Origin: Dryococelus australis
Lineage: Eukaryota; Arthropoda; Insecta; Phasmatodea; Phasmatidae
Direction of reading: 5' to 3'
Length of the DNA: 64,000 bases
Assembly: GCA_029891345.1 (NCBI GenBank)
Contig: CM057009.1
Coordinates: forward strand, 312,008,184 to 312,072,183
Made by a program: the position numbers and the translations under genes. Shown here piece after piece: positions 37,631 through 48,969 of this stretch. Below the pieces are notes generated by a model. The model was given only the letters and a program-made list of their open reading frames with translations, made no database searches and was not told the origin of the DNA. Each line of letters begins with the position of its first letter. Within the stretch, counting starts at the first letter, position 1.

Positions 37631-38205
37631 TGCAAAAGATAGCCGAAACGATACAATTTGCTCAGGAACTGCTTCTCAAACATACGTATCGGCTTATATA
37701 TACGAGTATACAAGCCTTATGATATCATATTGACTCTGAACAAATCATTTACACCATTAATATTTTGTTCAGACACCGGCCAGCCAATTACCAAGTGCCA
37801 CCTAATTGCAGATGACCAATGGTATAAAGGAATTTTGACATCACACACATGTAGGTAAGCAGGATTTTGTTGCTAGTTCCTTGGTAACATTACCATATAG
37901 TTATATATTCAACAGCTTCCTCCATACAAGTTTATTACTCAAATATATATTATCATAACACTTACAGAAGAAAACTGACACGTTTAAAGCATAATCAGAA
38001 ACAACAGTTTTATATTATGAGTTGCATCATTATATTTTACTGCATTATCTGCTATATGTAAATTGAAATATATTTTATTGACAGCATCTTTATTATTTAT
38101 AGGGTTGTCTATATTAGCAATTATACGTACAAGAAAAGATACATAACTTTTTGTATAATCAAAACAGTCGGATAGTTCACTTTATAAAGAAGAAACACTG
38201 GAATT
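37630..38205 (+). repeat. Module S, copy 3, with an open frame
   Basis: The frame 37658-37858 ends in ADDQWYKGILTSHTCR and is followed by GTAAGC, which could be a 5' splice site. The related text at 5.5 kb reads ADQWHTGIVTSHTG. A small exon of an unknown gene is possible but unproven. Confidence 0.4.
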
Positions 38206-38319
38206 ACATTGTTAATATACAAATGTTTTTAAAGCATAAGAACTAGTGTTTAAAAATATTAATTACAGATTTGATTAATGGTTTCCAAAGTATATGTGTT
38301 ATATAATGATACATAGAAA

Positions 38320-38570
38320 TTATATCAATAACATTAAATCCTCTCGAAAAAAGTGTAAAACAATTAAACATAGATGTCCACATTTACCTGAATTATAATT
38401 CTGAATCTATCATCATTGAAACAAACATATCTGTTATTAAAGTAATTGGTTAAATTAGTGGGAATATTGCCTCCAAATGAATCAAAATATTAAACATTGT
38501 TGTTTTCTTTAAGGTAACAAACCCAATATGTACAAAGGATTAAATGAAATGTAAAATTAACCACTGGAGA
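38320..38570 (-). pseudogene. Polinton protease remnant, M7 (A type)
   Basis: KCGH with the catalytic Cys and a YFDSFGG acidic motif are intact. The His motif reads YWVCY with Tyr in place of His, plus a local insertion. It is the best A-type copy apart from the His. Confidence 0.7.
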
Positions 38571-38797
38571 TAAATTTATGTTCATACTTTTCGGTAATGC
38601 GTCAATTATATGATCATTTCTGAAATTATTAATACTTTATAATTTTACATATTATTCAATAACGATATTAGATAATGGAAATATATTCCATTTATTTGCC
38701 TTCATCTTTTCGCAACTTATCCTTTTCCAGTCTTGTTTTCCATTGCTAAATTATGTCTATTTTGTTCTTCTGATAATTTTTATTTTTGGCTAGTTTG

Positions 38798-38980
38798 TTA
38801 AACATAATTGTAAATTGCAGCGGTTTCATTGACTAAGCTACCGGCAAAACCAACAAGTGCACATAAAGCAGCAAGAACCTTAGGTATAATTCCTCCACGA
38901 TGTAAACCACTGTAAGTTTTTTCTTTGGCCAACTTTTTGACTGTTGGGAATGATAGAGTTAATTTGAAAATTTTACCTTC

Positions 38981-39052
<72 letters not shown>

Positions 39053-39136
39053 AAAACATTTTAATTCAGGAAACCAAATTTTTTTTTTTTTTTTAAATAG
39101 TTCAAGCAAATGCAGCAGAAGCAATTCTTTCTCCAC
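38798..39136 (-). pseudogene. Polinton GGIIP fragment with in-frame TA tract, M7
   Basis: A 112-codon frame runs from the PLA2-distal stretch through a (YI)n run encoded by the TA tract into GLHRGGIIPKVLAALCALVG. The segment that separates the tract from the GGIIP part in M1, M3 and M4 is missing. A deletion at the TA tract thus fused the two parts and kept the frame open. A chance product of decay. Confidence 0.55.
38985..39048. repeat. (TA)n microsatellite inside M7
   Basis: About 64 bases of TA, bounded directly by the GGIIP region on one side and the TTCAATAAAACATTTTA text on the other. Confidence 0.95.
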
Positions 39137-39149
39137 TTGGAGTATTTTT

Positions 39150-39530
39150 ATTTAACATGAATTCTTTTGCTTCTTTTTTTAATTTTATCACTATTAAGTC
39201 TAGATACTAAATAATTAGGTGCTCTATAAGCAATATCGTGATATTAGCTTGCTTCATCTTGTATATTTACTCCTGTGACACCTCTTTCTAATTTTTTGTC
39301 TAATTTGGTAAATGGTACACAATAATTATAACTTGTCAAATGCATTTCGGGAAGATTTAAACTGTTTAGTGCCCGATTTATAACACCTTTGCATTGGTGT
39401 TCAGAAACACAAAATGAATGCGGAATTACAATTCAGTCTCTTATAAGATATCAAATTCCTTTTGGAACATTAACAACAAGAGAAAATTTATTGTTTAGCA
39501 TATTCATTATGTTTATATTTCATAGCAACA
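39150..39530 (-). pseudogene. Polinton PLA2 remnant, M7 (A type)
   Basis: SYNYCVPFTKLDKKLERG, then VTGVNIQDEAS, the shared TAA stop and YHDIAYR are readable. Apart from that stop the domain is nearly continuous. Confidence 0.75.
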
Positions 39531-39589
39531 ATGTTAATTTCCAACATTTTCCTCACCAAGAATTTATAATAATCTAACACAAAATTTCT

Positions 39590-40230
39590 AACATCATCCA
39601 TCCAATCATATTCTCGAGGTAAACTGTTGCATTTTTTATGCCTTCGCCGAATATAGGAGAATTTTTCGACCTTGTTATTTTTGGTGTGTTCAGCTCTGAT
39701 CATAATTCACTTAAATATGGTCACATGCTGTCATCAAAATTGTATTAATTATATTATTATTATTTCAACCTACACTATATGCCGAATTTATATAAGGGTT
39801 ATATGCATGGAATGTAGCATTAGTTGTTTTAAAAATTTCTGCGTAATTTTCATAGTCATTAGGAGTGTGTTTACCCTCAAGATATTATTTTGATATTTTG
39901 TTAAAAAATTACATAATCCTGGTGTTAATGTATATTCTTTATCCTAAGCAAAATATGTATCGTTATTCATTGTTACTTTTGTATCACAAATTTAAAAATT
40001 TTCTCAAAACAAACATAAATCTTACTTTATATTTTAAAATTTACTCTTTTACCATTTACTGCTCCAAATTATAGTAGAAACGCCTGGAAGAGGTCGCAAA
40101 CCTTTAAAAGGAGATATATCCATTTGCTCTATAGAATTACGAGAATTACATTATTATCAATGTGCATATCTCGCAATTTTATTACCAAAATTTCAATTCA
40201 ATGCTTCCAAAAAATCGACATTTTATATTA
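39590..40230 (-). pseudogene. TPGL-type ORF and upstream block, M7
   Basis: EYTLTPGLCNFLT lies near 39900-39945, with a stop just upstream. An open minus frame at 39488-39703 covers the stretch just before PLA2. Confidence 0.4.
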
Positions 40231-40852
40231 CATTCGGTGAAAATGCTCATATGCGAAATATAACATAAAAAGAAATTACCTCAAAGGTGGAAATTAGATA
40301 GAGGTAATGCCATATTCAATAAACTTTATTGTGTAAAAAAAAATTTACACAAGGTTTCATACACACTTACTCCTCCAGAAAATGACAATAGCTTCCAGTG
40401 ATGATCGTAAAAATCACAGTATACAGAGTGACACTTACCCATTGTCACGTTGGTGGCCTCAAATATATCTTGAAGGGAGTGTCCTTCAGATGAAGTCAGA
40501 CTGATCTAAGGTGACTGTTTGGTAACGTTGCACAATAGTCGCTAAAAGTGAAACGTCACCAAATAGTCAGCCTAAACCAATACTTCTCTAAATAAAATGA
40601 AATATATGAAAGTAATCTGGAACAGATAATGAACATCATATAAATAAACAAAAGAGGTAACAAATCATAATATACATATCAAATATTGTTATAAACTAAA
40701 TGTTTGGTGTCTCGAAAATAAACGATATTTAACTCAAATACATAAACAGCAAAATACAAATTGAATCACTGATATATTTTTGTTAATTTTTTTCTCAAAA
40801 TTGTTTCCTTACCTCCATTATCCATCGGTTGGTTTTCGCTATACAAATATTA
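40230..40852 (+). repeat. Module P and truncated Q, unit 7
   Basis: Module P with the stem-loop region near 40519-40564 (one extra mismatch). At about 40852 the text jumps from CTATACAAATATT to module T. About 1.6 kb (the rest of Q/R, the short tandem block and the minisatellite) is missing compared with unit 8. Confidence 0.65.
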
Positions 40853-42385
40853 TATGGTATAACATCGCACGGCCATATTACAATACCAAGGCGTACTTAA
40901 TATCCCTATTAAATTTGGACGTGTCAGAAGCCAACTGACGCCAAGGATAGAAAATTTAGAGACTAACTGTCTATTGAATACGAAGTTAACACTAAATTTT
41001 CCATCCCTGGAGCACAGCAAAAATTTCTGCAGCTGAAGCCTTGACGAAGATGACAATGACTCTCCGCAATTCTTCAGTCAACCGTATTATCTTATATCAG
41101 TGCCTGCACGGTTACTCTGAAATAGATAACTACATAGCTACACAACCACAATAAGTATAAAGAACATAGCTTTGGAGAAAAAATTTCAACAAAATGTCAC
41201 CTTTAAAAGCATTTATTTTGTGGTCTCAATACTGTACATTGTACTTTTGCATAAGCCTTCAGCATTTAATGATCATGGCAAAATGTTAGTCTGCATGGTT
41301 ATTGTTCAGTGAGAATGAAGACATGGAGATTTTTGCGTCCAAAAATTTCCCCTTTTTAAAACGGTGTCATCAGTACTACGACCAAGACACAATACTGTAT
41401 GATTTTTTCAAACAAAAGTACCAAAATAAAATCTGAGGAAACCTCTTGAAAACTCCAAGAAAATATCTTTCTGCGTCTGAGAAATTAATCACCTGTCCAG
41501 TTGACACGATATATATTTCTAAGAATCTAAAAATGGAATTAATACCAACAGAATACACAGAATTTTACAAGAAACAGCTTCGTGGCACTAAAATCACACA
41601 ACACCTAACTAGCACTGTCAAAATAATTTTGTTTTTTTACGAAAAACATTTCGAGTTTTTGCAATATCCATCTTACGATCGTGGTATTGTCATTCTCTTA
41701 TTAACTTTGTGTGTCACTGAAATAAGAAAGGAAACCATGTTGAATCCACTGAAAGGGATTTAATTTTAATGAAGTAGGAAATTAATATCATATATAATTT
41801 TATTAATAAACATTTTCGTCTCCGCAAAAAAAGGCGGGCAATTTGATATGAGTTCAATGATTTCAATGAAATATTAACTACTGCGACCCAGACTATGATC
41901 AAACATAAAATAACAACATAGTGTTGTCAACACGGAAAATTTAAAAAATCTTTTTACAACAAATAACCAAAATGTAATCATTAAATAACTCCCAACATAA
42001 AACCTTTAAATAAATACCTTAATACAAACACATAAATTTAATACTTCCGTATGCAATTTTTACACTAGTGGTAAATGAATTAACAATGTATACAAAACGA
42101 AATCACAATTAGTACATGCTCTTCAATTTCTATAGTTTTGGGCCAACAATATAAGGAAGCTATAATTTGTTTTTTCTTTTAGTACAATAATATTATTTTA
42201 CATAATTAGGATATTTCTAATCTGTCTCCCTTTGTTATACGTACTTCTGCTACTTCCACAAGAGCTGTGTTGCTAAAGCTTCCGAATCATTTGGTTAATT
42301 TAAATATAATTTAGGAAGTTTAGTCACATTCATACTATTTTTGGTTTCGCATGCAATGCCATTCTTTTAATATACAGGTGGTGCA
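40853..42385 (+). repeat. Module T, copy T5; start of the duplicated ~5.9-kb unit
   Basis: Near-identical to 46475-48010. The conserved block (GRVRSQLTPRIENL) lies at 40905-41040. Ends before cassette M8. Confidence 0.75.
41446..41763 (+). pseudogene. Unassigned 105-codon frame in T5 (faintly cullin-like)
   Basis: The longest version of the T frame runs without interruption through ELIPTEYTEFYKKQLRGTKI, a hydrophobic FFYEKHFE stretch, SYDRGIVILLLTLCVTEIRK and NPLKGI, then a stop. The frame is shared with 47155 and 32 kb, and broken copies keep the last 40 codons. The order of EYTEF, EKH, RGIVI, VTEIRK and NPL faintly matches the cullin N-terminal repeat, but too weakly to name it. No upstream exons were found, so it may be a fossil exon carried in the array. 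Confidence 0.35.
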
Positions 42386-42499
42386 TTACATTGTTAATAT
42401 ACAAATATTTTTAAAGCATATGAACTAGGGCATAAAAATATATATTTAAAAATTTGATTAATGGTATCCAAAGTATATACGTTCTTTAATGATATATTG

Positions 42500-42545
42500 A
42501 AATTATATATATATATATATACAATTAACCACTGCACATTAATTT
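42500..42545 (-). pseudogene. M8 protease deleted to a stub
   Basis: A short TA run (42508-42530) is joined directly to text that lies about 230 bases further on in the near-identical M9. The entire protease core is absent. Confidence 0.75.
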
Positions 42546-42759
42546 TGTGCATACTTTTCGGTAATTCGTTAATCATTTAAGCATTTCTGAAATGCTTTAC
42601 AATTAATCATTTTACATATTTTTCAATATCAATATTATATATTGGTCATATATTCCAATTTTTTTGGCCTACCTTTTTTCGCAAATAATCTTTTTCCAGC
42701 CTAACTTTCCATTGCTAAATTATTTCTTTTTGTTCTTCTAATTATTATTATTTCTAGTT

Positions 42760-43080
42760 TTTCATCACAATTGTAAATGGCTGCAGCTCTACTGGCTAAA
42801 CCACCAAATACACCTAAAGCAGCAAGTACCATTGATACCATTCCACCTCAGTGTAAACCGCTGTCAGTTTTTTCTTTGGCCAAATTTTTCTGTTGGAAAT
42901 AATAAAGCTAATTTTAAATTTATATATTCGTTCAATTTTTTATTTTTCTCTCAATTTGATGTTTTGTAAAAATTTATCTATTCCCAAGTTTTTTAATTAC
43001 TAAAACGGAATATCGAAACTATATTTGGTATTTATTTATTTATAAAAAATATATTATTTTTAATTAAAGATTTTAATTCC
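42760..43080 (-). pseudogene. Polinton hydrophobic GGIIP region, M8 (B type)
   Basis: After one stop in the LH-GG motif, GGMVSMVLAALGVFGGLASR is open, followed by AAAIYN. This is the best conserved GLA-AAA hydrophobic stretch of the B type. No microsatellite interrupts the link to the PLA2 part. Confidence 0.58.
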
Positions 43081-43089
43081 CCGGCCTAA

Positions 43090-43400
43090 TTTTCGTTTTG
43101 TAAACTTAGTTGAGGCAACAGCAACAAAACCAATTTTTTCTCCACTTGGAGTACTTTTATCTATCATGATTTCTTTTACTTCTTTTTATAAAATTGTATC
43201 GGCAATATGTCTAGATTATAAATCATTATTTATTTCTCCAAGCAATATCGTGATATTTGCATGATTCATCTAGTTTATTTACTCCTGTGTCACCTCTTTC
43301 TAATCTTTTGTCTAATTTTGTAAACGGTTCACAATAATTATAACCTGGCAAATGCATTTCGGGCACATTTAAATTGTTTAATGCCCTGTTTATAATACCT
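43090..43400 (-). pseudogene. Polinton PLA2 domain, M8; best preserved active-site region
   Basis: On the minus strand GYNYCEPFTKLDKRL, ERGDTGVNKLDESC and KYHDIAWRNK follow each other in one frame, with the His-Asp pair of the PLA2 active site and the calcium-loop Cys present. The family's GPFTKL is EPFTKL here, so the glycine of the loop is replaced. Stops follow within a few codons of RNK. The downstream TPSGEKIGFVAVAS stretch (about 43100-43150) is in a readable frame. The protein as a whole is broken. Confidence 0.82.
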
Positions 43401-43599
43401 TAGATTTGTTGTTCAGAATTACGAAATAAATATGGAATTTAATATAAAACTCTTATAGGATATTAAATTCCTTTTGCATTATTAACAACAAAACCAACAA
43501 ATTCAATATTTTGAATATTCATTATGTGTACTTTTTCATAGTAATAATTTTTATTTCCACTATTTCTTATCCACGATTTACAAGTAATTTATTAAAAAT

Positions 43600-44240
43600 T
43601 TTTCTAAATTCTCCATTTAAACATATTCTTTTGGTAAACTATTGTAATATACCTACGCCATTATTAGTTCTAGGAAAATTTGTAAACCTTGTTTTTCTTT
43701 TGGTGTGTTCAGCTCTGATCTTAATTCACCTAAATAACGTCTTACATAAACAGAAAAATTGGTTTCATTATACGTTTATACTTCCAACCTACACTATAAG
43801 CCGGATTTTTGTAAGGGTTATATTCTTGGAATGCAGCATTCGTTATTTAACAATATATGCATAATATTCTTAGTTATTAGTAGTGTATTTAACCGCAAGA
43901 CCTGATTTTAGTTTCTTGATAACCAATTACACGGTCCTGGTGATAATATAGATTCTTTATCGTTTACAAATAGTGTATAATTATTCATTGCAAGTTTGTA
44001 ACAACAGTGTAACAATATTCTCAAACTCCAAGAAAACCTGTTATTTCAATAATAACATTTTTACTTTCAACAATATCTGATCCTAGATTAATAGTAGAAT
44101 CACCTTCTATAGGTGGCAAATCTTTTAATGGAATGATTTCCATTTGCTCTTCAAAATAAGAAGCATTATATTATTATCAATGTGCGTATCTTGCAGGTTC
44201 CTTACCAAAATTTCAATTCAAAGCCTCCATTGAAGTTGAC
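43600..44240 (-). pseudogene. TPGL-type ORF and upstream block, M8
   Basis: SILSPGPCNWL replaces TPGL near 43935-43965, after MNNYTLFVNDKE. The upstream block reads EEQMEIIPLKDLPPI and INLGSDIVES near 44060-44160, the clearest copy of that block. No known function. Confidence 0.42.
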
Positions 44241-44610
44241 ATTATATATTTCCTTCGGTGAAAAAGCTCTTATAAAAAATATAACTTAAATACACATACC
44301 TAAAATGTGAAAATTAGATGCGGTTAATACCTTCTTCAATATGTTTTAATGTGGAAAAAACATTTTACACAAGGTTTCATACACTCTAACTCATCCAGAA
44401 AATGACAGTAGCTTCCACTGATGATCGTAAAAATCACAGTATACAGAGTGACACTAACCCATTGTCACGTTGGTGGCCTCGAATATATCTTGAATGGAGT
44501 GTCCTTCAGATGGTGTCAGACTGATCTAAGCTGACTGTTTGGTAACGTTGCACAATAGTCGCTAAAAGTGAAACGTCGCCAAACAGACAGCCTAAACCAA
44601 TACTTCTCTA
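44240..44610 (+). repeat. Module P, copy 8
   Basis: The LSRWWPRIYLE stretch is in frame, with stops after SD. Near-identical to 50110-50490. Confidence 0.65.
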
Positions 44611-46060
44611 AATGAAATGAAATATGAGAAAGTAATCTGGAACAGATAATGAACATCATATAAATAAACAAAAGAGGTAACAAATCATAATATACATATC
44701 AAATATTGTTATAAACTAAATGTTTGGTGTCTCGCAAATATACGATATTTAACACATATACATAAGCAGCAAAATACAATATTTGAATCACTGATACATT
44801 TTTGTTAATTTTTTCCTCAAAAATGTTTCCTTACCTCCATTATCCATCGGATGGTTGTCGCTATACAAATATTCTCTTCCAGTGACGAAACATAACAGTG
44901 GTGATCTTATATGTCAGTAGATTCACTTTTCCATTTGAATGCAGAATTCCTCTAGAATACATAGATTATTCAGTAAGCGAGATTACCCGACTGGTAATTA
45001 TGTCCCCTATGTAATTTTATCATTGAGAAATTGGAAAACATTGAAAAATTTTTTAATTTGTCTTTCAGGTGTGTCCGTAAGTATTATAAAATCGCTTCAG
45101 GTGAATACAGAATTATATTCTCCGAACAATAATCAAACTATCATATAATCGATTGTGAACAATTTCCTTCCACTAGAGGGATAGAGAATCCAATGAGAGG
45201 ATTCTGCTTGCAAGTTTTATCACTTAATTTTTGGTTATATGGTTGTCTGTAAGCAAGGATAGTAAAAAATAATACCTAACCTATTTCGGGGTAGTTCAAT
45301 CGACTGTCATAATACTGTGCCGCAGCACAGAATCAAATGTACTAAACTATTGTGAAATATAATCAGATATTCAAATATAGTGTGTAGGCCAATGAATTCT
45401 TCGTGTTTATTTTTAAAATTTTCACTCTGTCTACAGTGAAGATTATTGGGGTTCATGAATGAGTCAGAAATATTTTTTTGGTATAGGTTTCCGATGCATG
45501 TCTAAATAAACGACCATTTTTTCCTAGCATGAATTTACACACAACCTGATATAAAGTAAATGAGTAGTATCAATAGCTCCGTTCTGTAATAAGGGGAAAG
45601 GACATTGGAGCTGGAGCCGAGAAGCTGCCATATTGGTACATCATTTGCTCGCCATATGGATGTCACTCATCTTACACATTACCTCTGTCCTTTACCTTTG
45701 TCCCCCTTACCACAAATAATCGAAAATATCTGTAAAATTAACCGCAAACATTTCGAAGAAAAGGCCAAATATATTATTAAAAATCAAAATAATATATATA
45801 AAAATGAATTATTTAAAATTTATTCAAAATATTACAAAAGGTTCTCAATAAATTTCCAATACATTCCAGTAGAGGTGACACGGATCAGCGACCTGGGGTT
45901 AGGAACCAGTGACCCAGGTGACACGGATTTCTTATCCAGGAGTCAGAAGACCTATGACCTTTGAACAAAAAATTCGAAAAAATTTTAAAATTTTAAAATT
46001 ACCGGAAAAAATTATTTTTTGAAGTATAAAAATTGTTTAATATTAATTTTAAAAACTTAA
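44610..46060. repeat. Spacer module Q/R, copy 8
   Basis: Landmarks near 44940 and 45615. The 119-codon plus frame 45605-45964 ends in LGLGTSDPGDTDFLSRSQ, like the one at 15859. Not recognised. Confidence 0.65.
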
Positions 46061-46475
46061 ATATCCGAGGTCGCCTTTCGCACATACATATTCTGACATT
46101 ATTGTTGTAAGAACCAATGGCCATCTTTGTAGGCGACTGTCATTTGATAGTGGACCATCATCTTGGTAAGCATGCACAATATTTGTAGACAACACACATC
46201 CTCCAAATTGAAAACCAGAGACCAAGACAAGATCATATATTAATGACTACTTTCATATTAATTGATATGCAAACTACATCGAACTTGAACCCATGATGTT
46301 TGAATGACATTCAACATAAACACTTGAAAAAAAATTCATCATAAGTCAGGAAGCATAATACATTACAGAATACTACCAACATACTTGATGCATATTCGCT
46401 TGACCTTGACCTCATGATCTCGAACGAACATGAATACAAAACCACAATGAAAAATGTACGAAAAACTTTAAAACC
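46060..46475. repeat. Short tandem block and shortened minisatellite, unit 8
   Basis: Two minisatellite monomers. TGACCTTGA lies at 46401-46409. Confidence 0.65.
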
Positions 46476-48010
46476 AATGGTATAACATGGCACGGCCATA
46501 TTACAATACCAAGGCGTACTTAATATCCCTGTTAAATTTGGACGAGTCAGAAGCCAACTGACGCCAAGGACAGAAAATTTAGGGCCAAACTGTCTATTGA
46601 ATACGAAGTTAACACTAAATTTTCCATCCCTGGAGCACAGCGAACATTCCTGCAGCTGAAGCCTTGACGAAGATGACAATGACTCTCCGCAATTCTTCAG
46701 TCAACCGTATTATCATATATCAGTGCCTGCACGGTTACTCTGAAATAGTTAACTACATAGCTACACAACCACAATAAGTATAAAGAACATAGCTTTGGAA
46801 AAAAATATCTACAAAATGTCACCTTTAAAAGCATTTATTTTGTGGTCTCAATACTGTACATTGTACTTTTGCATAAGCCTTCAGCATTTAATGATCATGG
46901 CAAAATGTTAGTCTGCATGGTTATTGTTCAGTGAGGATGAAGACATGGAGATTTTTGCGTCCAAAAATTTCCCCTTTTTAAAACGGCGTCATCAGTACTA
47001 CGACCAAGACACAATACTGTATGATTTTTTCAAACAAAAGTACCAAAATAAAATCTGAGGAAACCTCTTGAAAACTTAAAAAAAATATCTTTCTGCGTCT
47101 GGGAAATTAATCACCTGTTCAGTTACCACGATATATATTTCTAAGAATCTAAAAATGGAATTAATACCAACAGAATACACAGAATTTTACAAGAAACAGC
47201 ATCGTGGCACCAAAATCACACAACACCTAACTAGCACTGTCAAAGTAATTTTGTTTTTTTACGAAAAACATTTCGAGTTTTTGCAATATCCAGCTTACGA
47301 TCGTGGTATTGTCATTCTCTTATTAACTTTGTGTGTCACTGAAATAAGAAAGGAAACCATGTTGAATCAACTGAAAGGGATTTAATTTTAACGAAGTAGG
47401 AAATGAATATCATATATAATTTTATTAATAAACTTTTTTGTCTCCGCAAAAAAAAGGCGTGCAATTTGATATGAGTACAATGATTTCAATGAAATATTAA
47501 CTACTGCGACCAAGACTATGATCAAACATAAAATAACAACATAGTGTTGTCAACTCGAAAAATTTAAAAAATCTTTTTACAACAAATAACCAAAATGTAA
47601 TCATTAAATAACTTCCAACATAAAACCTTTAAATAAATCATTAATACAAACACATAAATTTAATAATTCCGTATGCAATTTTGTACACTAGTGGTAAATG
47701 AATTAACAATGTATACAAAACAAAATCACAATAAGTACATACACTTCAATTTCTCTATTTTTGGGCCAACAATATATGGAAGCTATAATTTGTTTTTCTT
47801 TTAGTACAATAATCTTATTTTACATAATTAGGATTTTTCTAATCTGTTTCAATTTGTTATACGTACTTCTGCTACTTCCACATGAGCTGTGTTGTTAAAG
47901 CTTCCGAATCATTTGGTTAATTTAAATATAATTTAAGAAGTTTGGTCACATTCAACCAATTTTTGGTTTCGCATCCAAAGCCATGCTTTTAATATACAGG
48001 TGGTGCATTA
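46475..48010 (+). repeat. Module T, copy T6
   Basis: Duplicate of T5. The conserved block is at 46530-46670. A 122-codon minus frame (46311-46679) is open across it, and so is the plus frame, so strand assignment is uncertain. Confidence 0.75.
47155..47385 (+). pseudogene. Unassigned 76-codon frame in T6
   Basis: Same as the C-terminal part of the 41446 frame, with AYDRGIVILLLTLCVTEIRK. The upstream extension is lost by small changes near 47.08 kb (AAGAAAATATC altered). Confidence 0.35.
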
Positions 48011-48122
48011 CATTGTTAATATTAAAATATTTTTAAAGCATACGAACTAGGGCGTAAAAAATATATATTTAAAGATTTGATTAATGGTATCCAAAGTATA
48101 TACGTTCTTTAATGATATATTG

Positions 48123-48126
<4 letters not shown>

Positions 48127-48178
<52 letters not shown>
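48127..48178. repeat. (TA)n microsatellite in M9
   Basis: About 52 bases of TA at the C-terminal side of the protease. The sister copy at 42508 has only about 20 bases and lacks the adjoining protease. Confidence 0.95.
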
Positions 48179-48179
<1 letters not shown>

Positions 48180-48182
<3 letters not shown>

Positions 48183-48420
48183 TTAATCCTCTCGAACAAA
48201 GTTAAATACAATTAAAAATAGATGTCCACTTTTACTTGAATTAAAATTCGGAATTCTATCATAATTGCAACAAACATATCTGTTATTAAAGTAATTGGTT
48301 AAATTGGTGAGAATATTGCCTCAAAATGAATCAAAATAGTAAACATTGTTTTCTTTAAGATAACAAACCCAATAAGTTCCAGGATTAAATGAAATTTCAA
48401 AATTTACCACTGCACATTAA
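48180..48420 (-). pseudogene. Polinton protease remnant, M9 (A-type in a B-type cassette)
   Basis: GTYW (His to Tyr), YYFDSF followed by a stop and KSGH (Cys to Ser) are seen. The text is closest to A-type copies such as M1 and M6, although the rest of M9 is B type, so the cassette is a mosaic. Confidence 0.7.
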
Positions 48421-48639
48421 TTTTGTGCATACTTTTCGGTAATTCGTTAATCATTTAAGCATTTCTGAAATGCTTTACAATTAATCATTTTACATATTTT
48501 TCAATATCAATATTATATATTGGTCATATATTCCAATTTTTTTGGCCTACCTTTTTTCGCAAATAATCTTTTTCCAGCCTAACTTTCCATTGCTAAATTA
48601 TTTCTTTTTGTTCTTCTAATTATTATTATTTCTAGTTTT

Positions 48640-48960
48640 TCATCACAATTGTAAATGGCTGCAGCTCTACTGGCTAAACCACCAAATACACCTAAAGCAG
48701 CAAGTACCATTGATACCATTCCACCTCAGTGTAAACCGCTGTCAGTTTTTTCTTTGGCCAAATTTTTCTGTTGGAAATAATAAAGTTAATTTAAAAATTT
48801 ATATATTCGTTCAATTTTTTATTTTTTCTCTCAATTTGATGTTTTGTAAAAATTTTCTATTCCCAAGTTTTTTAATTACTAAAACGGAATATCGAAACTA
48901 TATTTGGTATTTATTTATTTATAAAAAATATATTATTTTTAATTAAAAATTTTAATTCCC
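48640..48960 (-). pseudogene. Polinton hydrophobic GGIIP region, M9 (B type)
   Basis: Same text as M8, including the stop in the LH-GG motif and the open GGMVSMVLAALGVFGGLAS stretch. Confidence 0.58.
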
Positions 48961-48969
48961 CGGCCTAAT

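Noticed and set aside
38798-39136. 112-codon frame with a (YI)n run as a novel protein
   Set aside because: The middle is a TA microsatellite. Only the GGIIP end is genuine former coding sequence.
46311-46679. 122-codon minus frame across the conserved block of T6 (also 31223-31558 and 40850-41056)
   Set aside because: The plus strand is open over the same block, no start context or family match was seen, and other copies break the minus frame. Kept only as a conservation finding.
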